Source: Caenorhabditis elegans
Taxonomy: Eukaryota; Nematoda; Chromadorea; Rhabditida; Rhabditidae
NCBI RefSeq assembly: GCF_000002985.6
Contig: NC_003284.9
Span: 248,001 to 312,000, forward strand
Reading direction: 5' to 3'
DNA: 64,000 bases
Positions 22,031 to 43,958 of this stretch are shown here, piece after piece; the first letter of the stretch is position 1, and each line of letters starts with the position of its first letter. The position numbers and the translations under genes are program-made. Below the pieces are notes generated by a model, which did no database searches, was not told where the DNA came from, and was given only the letters and a program-made list of their open reading frames with translations.

Positions 22031-22407
22031 TTATGGCGGAGATCTGAAAAAAATAATGGTTTTTAGCTAAAAATTCAATTTTTCCGATTAAAAATCGCAG
22101 AAATTTGAAGGAAAAAGAGCTGAAAGCACGGTGTTTCTGCAAGAAACAAAGAAAAAACATTTTTTCAAACCAATAATTTCAAATTATACGGTAGATTTCA
22201 GAGTACGCAGAGTGTTTGCATAGTCGGCATCATAATTGACGCAAAGTAGGAGGGTACTGTAGTTATTTTTTCATTTTCTCGGTATTAAAATCGATAAAAC
22301 GTTTAATAAAACGAGATAAAAGCCAACAAAAAAATTAAGAAGCACTAAAATTTATTAAATGGCACATCTGAAGCGAGTAAAATGGAATTTGTTTGATAAA
22401 ATACATA

Positions 22408-22880
22408 TTATTTCATTAATGTGAGTGATTTTGTGAAAAGAGCCGCCAACGTAGAGTGATCGATGCTGGAAATGTCCGATGGGATCATAGAACGAAGACC
22501 GAAGGGAGATTTGATCATTGAAATGCAGAATTGCTTCAAATTCTCCAAATTAAACGTTATCGCCATTTGCAGCTTCTTCTTGTAGGTTTTTCCGGTGGTT
22601 TCGATGAGAAAATCCTCGCAAAGCTCGGAGACAAGCGGTGTTTGGTACATATCAGCCAGTAAAAGGATTCCTTCAACAGTGTTATCTGAAAATTAAACCT
22701 TTTTAGTGAAAAATCAAGGGATTTTACCATTAATAACCGGAAATCCGTACAAAACTTCGAGAAATTTCTGAAAATCGTCTACGTCAATGTCGTAGAGAGG
22801 CACTTCGGCAAGTTTCGCCTCGTAGAAACCGCCGAGGGACAGGGATTCGAAGAAAGTTGAATGAAAGGCGAGAAACTGGA
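22408..22880 (-). CDS. BTB/POZ-domain 3' part (BATH-type)
   Basis: Two minus-strand exons. About 22,877-22,730 encodes AFHSTFFESLSLGGFYEAKL and DVDDFQKFLEVLYGFPVI, the core of a BTB domain. About 22,686-22,408 encodes TVEGILLLADMYQTPLVSEL and the BACK-like helices to a TAA. BTB domains dimerise and bind CUL-3. The first exon of the BTB fold (strand 1 and the dimer helix) is not evident. Together with the MATH fragment just downstream this looks like a MATH-BTB gene whose two halves have been swapped in order, or two neighbouring partial copies. Confidence 0.6.
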
Positions 22881-23268
22881 AATTATTTTGATTTTAACGT
22901 TAAAATATTCAATTTTTGAACCTTTTTCAGCAAATAAAAAACTTCAATGCATTCAAACAATGTGCTTCAAAACAAGGTAGTGAAAAGGTTAATTTTTTGA
23001 CTCAAAAATATCGATTTTTCGCTGAAAAATTCAATTTTCCACTCATTTGGCATAAAAATCGATGAATTCCAAGATTTTTGCCCTAAAAACGGCAATTTTC
23101 CGCCAAAAAGTCACTTTTTAGCTCAAAAATCGTGGAACTGAACGGAAAATATCATAAAATTCATAAAAAAGTTCAATTTTTCACTAATTTTGGCTCAAAA
23201 ATCATGAAATTTCCACATTTTTTCCCTAAAAACCTCAATTTTCAGCCAAAAATCCCAATTTTTTTCAG

Positions 23269-23388
23269 GTATCCAAAGCTTCACGTGACCTAAACGCTAC
23301 CAGAATGGTTGCATTCGACGAATCGCCAGTTTACGCAGGAGTTGCTCAAAAATTGGGTTATAAGCCGAAAAATGGTGGATTCCAGTAG
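23269..23388 (+). CDS. Unrecognised terminal exon
   Basis: After TTTTTTTCAG the frame SKASRDLNATRMVAFDESPV continues YAGVAQKLGYKPKNGGFQ to a TAG. Composition and codon use are coding-like, in sharp contrast to the AT-rich filler around it. A possible upstream exon is 22,930-22,976, but the phase is ambiguous. Family unknown; probably another gene fragment. Confidence 0.35.
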   Translation, partial: VSKASRDLNATRMVAFDESPVYAGVAQKLGYKPKNGGFQ

Positions 23389-23599
23389 TCCGGAGACGCT
23401 GAGACGGCAGCCGAAAATCAAAAAAGTACCAGAAAAACTAAAAGCAGTAGATTTTTTTTTATTCGAAAAAATTTTAGGGGTTTTTTCCCGATTTTTCCGC
23501 ATTTTTCCTCTATGTAATGTGTGAATAAAGTGATTTTTAAGTGAAAAATTTGAAATTTTCACTGAAAAATCGATTTTTCTGGTGCAAAATATCGATAAT

Positions 23600-24930
23600 T
23601 TCGGAAAAAATCGATTTTATTACCGGAAAATCGATAATTTTCGATTTTTCGGTGTTTGCGTACTTTTCGAGGTACAGTACCCCTAATTTTCAGGAAAATC
23701 GATTTTTTTTCGACTAAAAATCGATAATTTGGCAATTATCGATTTTTGAACAGAAAAAACACAAAAATTTTTGGAATTTCCAGTGTTTGCGTACTTTTCA
23801 AGGTACAGTCCCCCTAGAAGTTCATATTTTTTAATTTCCCGGGTTACTGTAGCTGGAAAAGTACGCAAACACCGAGAAATTCCAAAAATTATCGATTTTT
23901 CGGTTCAAAAATCGATAATTTCGGAAAATATCGATGGTTTTGAACTGCAAAAATTCAAATTTATCGTTTTTATCGTGAAAAATATCGACTTTTGTACTGA
24001 AAAATCGAAAATTTGACAATTTTTCGGTGTTTGCGTACTTTTCGAGCTACAGTAACCCGAAGAATTTGGAGTTTCCTAAAAAAACCGAATTTTCCGTATC
24101 AAAAATCGATAATTTGAGAAATTTTGCGAATTATTGATTTTTGAACTGAAAAATTCGAAAATTTCTCATTTTTTCAGACTTTTGGGGGGCTACAGTAACC
24201 TGAAAATTCGAATTTTTCAGAAAAATTTCGAAAAAAAAATTTTTTTTTTGGTTTTATCTGCAAAAATATTGATTTTTTCGGAAAATTTTTTAGTTTTTTC
24301 AGTTTTTCATCAATATTTCAACCAACAACACACACTTAAAAAATCAATAATAAATAAAATAAAAAAATTCGAATTAATAATCATCGTCAGCGGCTGAGGT
24401 GGCAGGATCCCTCATTCTCTTCTCGGCGAGCTCTCATTCGGTGCCAAATTCGTAATAGTGTGGACCCAAAATTTGAAAAGTGACGGAATCAGGGCATGAT
24501 GAGGGACATTTTGAAGCAGAGAGTGAGGAGAATTCAAATTCGAAAATTGTTTCTCGGAAAAACAGAAAAAATTGCAAAAAAAATTGTTTTTCTTCAATTT
24601 TTAATTTTTTTTCACAATTTTAAAGTTTATACACAACCATGTTAAAATTCATATTCTTTTCATTTTCAGCTTTAAAATGACCCCAACATGACTATATTCC
24701 GCGCATTTTGACCACCGACACAGCTGAAACCGATGCTACAGTAACCCGCGTGGCAAGACCCAAAATTGGGTGAATTGGCGGAATCAGGGCATGATGAGAG
24801 TCATTTTGAAGCTGAGATCATGGAAAACTCGAATTTCAACTAAAAATCTAGAAATTTCGAAAAATACAATTTTTTTCTGAAAAAAACTTTTTTTTTAAAT
24901 TCGAAAAAAATTTTTTTTTGAAAAACCTAC
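23600..24930. other. Intron-like filler with dispersed TACTGTAGC repeats
   Basis: No gene is seen. It contains several copies of the dispersed AAGTACGCAAACACCG / TACTGTAGCC repeat, at about 23,650, 23,790, 23,850 and 24,030. At about 24,440-24,520 and 24,670-24,820 are copies of another repeat (GGGCATGATGAG...CATTTTGAAGC) that recurs at 31.4-32.3 kb. Confidence 0.6.
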
Positions 24931-25783
24931 TAATGCCCGCGACTTGAAACTTTTTCAATCTCAAATCTCTTCAACAGCCTAACAAGTTGACTCCGCACAT
25001 TATCCGCCCTCATAAGCCCCCGATAATTCACAAAATGATCGGAGCACCACTTCTTGCTGCGGCCATTTTCGACGAATTTCGTGAAAACATTGAGCATTGT
25101 TATGTGATTTCCTTCTTCGACCGCGAATTTCTTTCGAATGACGTCAGCTTGATGACGTTGACGATATGGGGTAATAAAGACATCCTGGATTTGCATCATT
25201 GCAACAATTGTCACCATTTCTGTGAAGCACCCGAATTCGGCGGATTTCAGTAGACATTTACTGTGCATTGGTGGTAAAGGAAATTCTGCCATTTGTAGAC
25301 CCAATGGGGATGTTAGTTGGGATCTGAAAAATTTTGAATTTTCAAAAAAAAAAATTTTTTATCGAAATTTTTTCCCAAACATTTTTTTTTAACTTTTCGC
25401 GCTAATTTTCTTGAATTTTCATTACAAAATTCAAATTCCCTGTTATTTTCTACCCTTTCCCCATGAAAGTTCAGGGTTTTAACCAATTTTCAAATTTTCA
25501 GGGGTACTGTAGCCCCAAAAGTACGCAAACACGGAATTTTGGGAGATTTTTGAGAACTCATGGGATCCGGTGTCAAATTTTGAGAGAAATTCAAATTTTG
25601 TGGTAAAAATCCATGAGAATAACCCAATACAGATGAAATCTGAAAAATTTGGTTTGCAAAATTTTTGTTTAACTTTTCGCCAATTTTCTTGAATTTTCAT
25701 CATAAAATTCAAATTCCCCTTCACTTTTTACCCCTACAGTCCCAAATTTTGGTGTTTTAACCAATTTTCAAAATTCCGAGGGG

Positions 25784-31247
<5,464 letters not shown>

Positions 31248-31508
31248 GTGTTACACGATATTCGAAAATGAGATAAATTGAAATTTTCAACAAAAAAAAT
31301 CCCGAATTTTTTTTCCCAAATTTGATTATTTGGAACTTTTTTTTGAAGACAATTGCTATTTTCGAATTCTCCACATCACCAGCTTCCAAATGACTCCCAT
31401 CACGCCCCAATTCCGCCACTTTTCAAAATTTGGGTCCCGCCACTCGGATTACTGTAGCACCAGTTTCAGCAGTGTCGGTGGTCAAATTGAACGGAATATG
31501 GCCGTGTT

Positions 31509-31524
31509 GGGGGGGGGGGGGGGG
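31509..31524 (+). repeat. Poly-G tract
   Basis: A run of about 16 G residues within the spacer, next to copies of the ATGACCCCCAACATG repeat; a potential G-quadruplex near the centre of the inverted repeat. Confidence 0.85.
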
Positions 31525-31598
31525 TCATTTTGAAGCTGATAACATGAGAAATTCCAATTTATTCTCCATTTTCCGGAATTTTCAGCCAAAAAAATTAC

Positions 31599-32507
31599 CA
31601 GGAAGCGCTCCATAGCACGGAACCACCCACAGACGGTCGCAATTTTTCAAATTTCCAGCCAGCTCGCGGAGCTTCTCACAAACGTCTTCCACCTCGTCTT
31701 GTCCTGTCAAGAATACCTATCGCCAGGATTCTCGTGTTTGTGAATATTTATTACAGTATTCACCGCCGATTGACAGTAATCTGGCACAGACCTGGAAAAA
31801 ATGAAATTATTTGAAATTTACGTTCAAAATTTGCTCAAATTTGTAATTCTGAGCTTAGTAGCTTCAAAATGACCCCCAACATGCCTAGGTTCCGACGATT
31901 TTGAAAACTTTGGGTCTCGCCACGCGGGGTACTGTAGCACCAGTTTCAGCTGTTTCGGTTGTCAAATTGCACGGACACCAGGCATTTTGGGGTTCATTTT
32001 GAAGCTGATGACGTAGAGAATATGATTTATTGAATTAAAATTGTTTTTTATTCCAAAAATTTTATTTCCCGAAATTTTACATGGAAAACTGGATATTCGT
32101 GTTCTCCAGGTCTCCAGCTAAAATGACCCCCAACATGCCTAGGTTCCGACGATTTTGAAAACTTTGGGTCTCGCCACGCGGGATACTGTATCACCAGTTT
32201 CAACTGTGTCGAAACATCAAAAACTCAATATTGCCGGAAATAGGGCATGTTGGGGGTCAATTTGAAGCTAAAAACGGCGGATCGAATTTCTACATAGTTT
32301 TCAATAAAATTTTGAATTGAAAATTTTTTTTTTGAAAAAATTAAAAATTTTTCGAAATTTTTTCTTTTTTGCAAATTTTGTCCACATCCACTAACGTTTT
32401 TGTATGATGAACTGCAACTGGATGTGTTCTTCCCTCCACTGAAATAATTCCAGCAGTATCTTTATCCGAATTTCCAGTCTCATTTTTTTTTAGCAGTTTT
32501 GAAGTTT
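31599..32507 (-). pseudogene. DHX35-like helicase, middle exons, frameshifted
   Basis: Minus-strand exon 32,507-32,396 encodes SDKDTAGIISVEGRTHPVAV, then HHTKT. Exon 31,791-31,599 encodes SVPDYCQSAVNTVINIHKHE followed by NPGD, then, after a frame change at about 31,722, VFLTGQDEVEDVCEKLRELA and RLWVVPCYGALP. The two join in phase (KT|SVPDY). The pieces correspond to the start of RecA domain 2, including the LTGQ motif, of DHX35-type DEAH helicases. The frame break just before VFLTGQ looks like loss of a few bases. Later exons of the same gene follow 5.6 kb away at 26,030, with the left-arm paraplegin copy (opposite strand) occupying that interval. Confidence 0.75.
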
Positions 32508-32760
32508 CTAAGCAAAATTTCAGTATTAAATTCGAGATCCCCACATATTTTTATCCCAATTGCAGAAAAGTTAGGATCTCTAGCGTTAATTTCGAGATTT
32601 TCGGGTTACTGTAGCGCCAGAAGTACGCAAACACCGACTACCGTAACCTAAAAACACCGAATTTCACGTAATTTTGAGCTAGAACTTTGAAAATTCAGGG
32701 TTAGGGGCAGAAAATGACGGGGAATTCGAATTTAATAATGAAATTTCTTGAAAATTGTAC

Positions 32761-39238
<6,478 letters not shown>

Positions 39239-39794
39239 ACCCGATTCTGGTCGAAATTCGACTAGAAACCTGAAAACTGGACTCTTAGGGTAGAAAAATG
39301 AAATAAATTTAAATTTGACAATAAAAATTATGCAGGAATATGTGTAAACACAGAAATTTTGGATTTTTTCGAAAATTCCGGGGACTGAGATAGATTTTTT
39401 TTAAATCACTATCAAATTCGAATTTTTCATCTAAATTTACCCCTCGGCTCAAACTTTTGGATCTCCTGCTTAATTTTTAAAATTTCAGGGTTACTGTAGC
39501 GCCAAAAGTACGCAAACACCGACTACCGTAATCCAAAACACCGGATTTCACGCGATTTTGAGCTAGAATTCTGAAAATTAATGTCTAGGGGTAGAAAATG
39601 ACAGGGAATTCGAATTTGTTAATGAAATTTTGCAAAAAAATATTTATAATTCTCAAATCCTAAAAAATTGCAAATTTCACGGTTTCCTAGTTGATGTTAA
39701 CATATTTTAATATGAAATTCGAATTCCTCGCCAAATTTCACAAACGTCTTTTTACCGGGTATCTAGCGGACATTTTCAAATTTTAAGGGTTATG

Positions 39795-40209
39795 GTAGCC
39801 CCAAAAGTACGCAAACACCGACTACAGTAACCCAAAACACCAGATTTTACGCGATTTTGAGATAAAGCTCTGAAAATTTCATGTGTAGGGGTAGAAAATA
39901 GTGAGAAATTCGAATTTGATAATGAATGTCGCTGAAAATCAATTTGAAACCCAGCAATTTCTGCTTTTCGGTTTTTCCAAAAAAGAAACACGGGGTTTCT
40001 GACAATTTTCAGCTCCAAAAACCCAAAAAAAAACTAGAATTTTCAGCGATTTTCAGACTATTTTTCTTTTAAAAAATCAGAATTTTCAGCTGATTTTCAC
40101 GGAAAAAGTGAACTTTCTGCTTTTTGAGCGATTTTTTGTGGTTTTCAGGCGATTTTGAACGATTTTAAGCCAATTTTCAGACTATTTTTCTCGAAAAATG
40201 AAGCTTCTC
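39795..40209 (+). repeat. Third partial copy of arm sequence
   Basis: 39,795-40,000 repeats left-arm sequence 27,610-27,800 (CACCGACTACAGTAACCCAA, AATGAATGTCGCTGAAAATC). 40,000-40,209 matches right-arm sequence 36,160-36,365 (AGCTCCAAAAACCCAAAAAA to AAAAATGAAGCTTCTCA). It stops exactly where the palindromic element at 40,211 begins, so the element was probably inserted into a longer third copy. Confidence 0.75.
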
Positions 40210-40446
40210 ACTAGGGAATGACCAGAATAAATGGAGCGATATTCAAAAAAAAAATATTGTATCGGAAAGCTGACATTCTCTACTATAAGAATATGACTGA
40301 AATTTTTGCCCGTTCGGGCTGGAAATCTGAAATTTTTACGTCTGAAATTCTACACTGAAATCAGTGCATTTCCTATGGTTAACAGTGGATTTTTGTCTCT
40401 GGCGCCAACAGAAGTCTCACCACAATGGTGGAAGGGCGAAAACATC

Positions 40447-40518
40447 GGTTCGGTGGTCGAGTGGTGAACGCGTTCGCCTCTTGAGCAGAAGTTTGTGGGT
40501 TCGGTTCCCATACATGGT
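40447..40518 (+). other. Degenerate tRNA-like sequence, left arm
   Basis: Contains an A-box-like TGGTCGAGTGGT, a possible anticodon arm (GCCTCTTGAGCAGAAG) and a perfect T-arm (stem TGGG/CCCA around a seven-base TTCGGTT loop; B-box-like GGTTCGGTTCC). The acceptor stem does not pair well, so a functional tRNA is unlikely. It may still act as an internal RNA polymerase III promoter. Confidence 0.55.
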
Positions 40519-41516
40519 TTAACTTTTGGCCTTTTTTATACAAAATTTTCAGAACGGGAAACAAGTATTTAGAACATTTTTTTGAGGGTTTTACATAATT
40601 TTTTTGCTTTTTAATTGAACCATAATTACCCTGGAAACTTTTCAGAAATTTTAATTTTTTTCGAAAATTGTCACTTTTTTCTCCACCAAACCCATGAGAA
40701 AATTTGATCGAAAAATTTTTTTTTGAAATTTTTTTAAAAATGCATGAAATATTTTAGAGTGTCACAAATAACCTATTTTTCATTATTTTCAATGACCGAA
40801 TCATTGATTCTGATGCCTTATCAAGACGTTTTACCAAATCGATATTGGCAAAACATCTTGTTTTTGAGGCTCCATATCTCTGCAGGAAAAAATCGCACTA
40901 AAAAGTGATCAACTAGAAACTTGTTAAACACAATGTGATCTAAAACATTTCAGTTGAACACTTTTTTGTAAAAAATTTCGTTGCCGAGTTGGAACCAATT
41001 GATTTGAGCTTCATTATTTTTGAATATTCTAAATAGTTAAAGATCTATATCTTGGCAACGAAATTTTTTACAAAAAAGTGTTCAACTGAAAAGTTTTAGA
41101 TTACATTGTGTTTAACAAGTTTTCAGTTAATCACTTTTTAGTGCGATTTTTTCCTGCAGAGATATGGAGCCTCAAAAACAAGATGTTTTGCCAATATCGA
41201 TTTGGTAAAACGTCTTGATAAGGCATCAGAATCAATGATTCGGTCATTGAAAATAATGAAAAATAGGTTATTTGTGACACTCTAAAATATTTCATGCATT
41301 TTTAAAAAAATTTCAAAAAAAAATTTTTCGATCAAATTTTCTCATGGGTGGAGAAAAAAGTGACAATTTTCGAAAAAAATTAAAATTTCTGAAAAGTTTC
41401 CAGGGTAATTATGGTTCAATTAAAAAGCAAAAAAATTATGTAAAACCCTCAAAAAAATGTTCTAAATACTTGTTTCCCGTTCTGAAAATTTTGTATAAAA
41501 AAGGCCAAAAGTTAAA

Positions 41517-41588
41517 CCATGTATGGGAACCGAACCCACAAACTTCTGCTCAAGAGGCGAACGCGTTCACCACTCGACCACCGAACCG
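41517..41588 (-). other. Degenerate tRNA-like sequence, right arm
   Basis: Mirror copy of 40,447-40,518 on the minus strand with the same A-box- and B-box-like elements. The two copies face each other across the palindrome, so pol III transcription from both would be convergent. Confidence 0.55.
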
Positions 41589-41825
41589 ATGTTTTCGCCC
41601 TTCCACCATTGTGGTGAGACTTCTGTTGGCGCCAGAGACAAAAATCCACTGTTAACCATAGGAAATGCACTGATTTCAGTGTAGAATTTCAGACGTAAAA
41701 ATTTCAGATTTCCAGCCCGAACGGGCAAAAATTTCAGTCATATTCTTATAGTAGAGAATGTCAGCTTTCCGATACAATATTTTTTTTTTGAATATCGCTC
41801 CATTTATTCTGGTCATTCCCTAGTT

Positions 41826-43958
41826 AGTCGCGGATTTTCTGGGCCACCGTTGCATATTTCGCAATAATTTTTACGGGAACGTAATCTCCACATCACCAGC
41901 TTTCATTTAAGTACCCACACGGCAAGGTTTAATTTTTGAAATTTGGTCGCGGATTTTCTCGGCCACCGTTGCATATTTCGCAATAATTTTTACGGGAACG
42001 TAATCTCCACGTCACCAGCTTTCATTTAAGTACCCACACGGCAAGGTTTAATTTTTGAAATTTGGTCGCGGATTTTCTCGGCCACCGTTGCATATTTCGC
42101 AATAATTTTTACGGGAACGTAATCTCCACGTCACCAGCTTTCATTTAAGTACCCACACGGCTTGGTTTAATTTTTAAAATTTGGTCGCGGATTTTCTGGG
42201 CCACCGTTGCATATTTCGCAATAATTTTTACGGGAACGTAATCTCCACGTCACCAGCTTTCATTTAAGTACCCACACGGCTTGGTTTAATTTTTAAAATT
42301 TGGTCGCGGATTTTCTCGGCCACCGTTGCATATTTCGCAATAATTTTTACGGGAACGTAATCTCCACGTCACCAGCTTTCATTTAAGTACCCACACGGCA
42401 AGGTTTAATTTTTGAAATTTGGTCGCGGATTTTCTCGGCCACCGTTGCATATTTCGCAATAATTTTTACGGGAACGTAATCTCCACGTCACCAGCTTTCA
42501 TTTAAGTACCCACACGGCAAGGTTTAATTTTTGAAATTTGGTCGCGGATTTTCTCGGCCACCGTTGCATATTTCGCAATAATTTTTACGGGAACGTAATC
42601 TCCACGTCACCAGCTTTCATTTAAGTACCCACACGGCAAGGTTTAATTTTTGAAATTTGGTCGCGGATTTTCTCGGCCACCGTTGCATATTTCGCAATAA
42701 TTTTTACGGGAACGTAATCTCCACGTCACCAGCTTTCATTTAAGTACCCACACGGCAAGGTTTAATTTTTGAAATTTGGTCGCGGATTTTCTCGGCCACC
42801 GTTGCATATTTCGCAATAATTTTTACGGGAACGTAATCTCCACGTCACCAGCTTTCATTTAAGTACCCACACGGCAAGGTTTAATTTTTGAAATTTGGTC
42901 GCGGATTTTCTCGGCCACCGTTGCATATTTCGCAATAATTTTTACGGGAACGTAATCTCCACGTCACCAGTTTTCATTTAAGTACCCACACGGCAAGGTT
43001 TAATTTTTGAAATTTGGTCGCGGATTTTCTGGGCCACCGTTGCATATTTCGCAATAATTTTTACGGGAACGTAATCTCCACGTCACCAGCTTTCATTTAA
43101 GTACCCACACGGCAAGGTTTAATTTTTGAAATTTGGTCGCGGATTTTCTGGGCCACCGTTGCATATTTCGCAATAATTTTTACGGGAACGTAATCTCCAC
43201 GTCACCAGCTTTCATTTAAGTACCCACACGGCAAGGTTTAATTTTTGAAATTTGGTCGCGGATTTTCTCGGCCACCGTTGCATATTTCGCAATAATTTTT
43301 ACGGGAACGTAATCTCCACGTCACCAGCTTTCATTTAAGTACCCACACGGCAAGGTTTAATTTTTGAAATTTGGTCGCGGATTTTCTCGGCCACCGTTGC
43401 ATATTTCGCAATAATTTTTACGGGAACGTAATCTCCACGTCACCAGCTTTCATTTAAGTACCCACACGGCAAGGTTTAATTTTTGAAATTTGGTCGCGGA
43501 TTTTCTGGGCCACCGTTGCATATTTCGCAATAATTTTTACGGGAACGTAATCTCCACGTCACCAGTTTTCATTTGAGTACCCACACGGCTTGGTTTAATT
43601 TTTAAAATTTGGTCGCGGATTTTCTCGGCCACCGTTGCATATTTCGCAATAATTTTTACGGGAACGTAATCTCCACGTCACCAGCTTTCATTTAAGTACC
43701 CACACGGCAAGGTTTAATTTTTGAAATTTGGTCGCGGATTTTCTCGGCCACCGTTGCATATTTCGCAATAATTTTTACGGGAACGTAATCTCCACGTCAC
43801 CAGCTTTCATTTAAGTACCCACACGGCAAGGTTTAATTTTTGAAATTTGGTCGCGGATTTTCTGGGCCACCGTTGCATATTTCGCAATAATTTTTACGGG
43901 AACGTAATCTCCACGTCACCAGCTTTCATTTAAGTACCCACACGGCTAGGTTTAATTT
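41826..43958 (+). repeat. 119-bp tandem satellite, about 18 copies
   Basis: The unit begins TGGTCGCGGATTTTCTCGGC and includes TTTTTACGGGAACGTAATCT and ACCAGCTTTCATTTAAGTAC. Unit starts fall at 42,063, 42,182, 42,301 and so on, an exact 119-base period. Variants are TCTCGGCC versus TCTGGGCC, and the linked pair CAAGG...TTGAAAT versus CTTGG...TTAAAAT (the latter in units near 42,160, 42,280 and 43,588). It is highly homogeneous. The unit occurs elsewhere in worm genomes as a dispersed satellite as far as I recall; not checked. Confidence 0.95.

Larger units (their letters stand above)
40211..41824. mobile_element. 1.6-kb palindromic element carrying tRNA-like sequences
   Basis: The two halves are reverse complements (coordinates sum to 82,035). 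Termini read CTAGGGAATGACCAGAATAA and TTATTCTGGTCATTCCCTAG. Arms are about 780 bases around a loop of about 60-70 (near 40,985-41,050). No protein is encoded; the ORF-like stretches are mirrored repeats. Each arm carries a tRNA-like sequence. The structure suits a non-autonomous foldback DNA element. Its right end abuts the 119-bp satellite directly. Confidence 0.9.

Noticed and set aside
40447..40518. Functional tRNA gene
   Set aside because: The T-arm is good but the acceptor stem does not pair and the anticodon arm is irregular; kept only as tRNA-like.
40379..41655. Mirrored open frames on both strands in the 1.6-kb palindrome
   Set aside because: Identical because of the inverted repeat, no protein motifs, and they run through the tRNA-like sequence.
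41826..43958. CRISPR-like array
   Set aside because: Whole 119-bp units are repeated without unique spacers, and the DNA is eukaryotic; it is a satellite.
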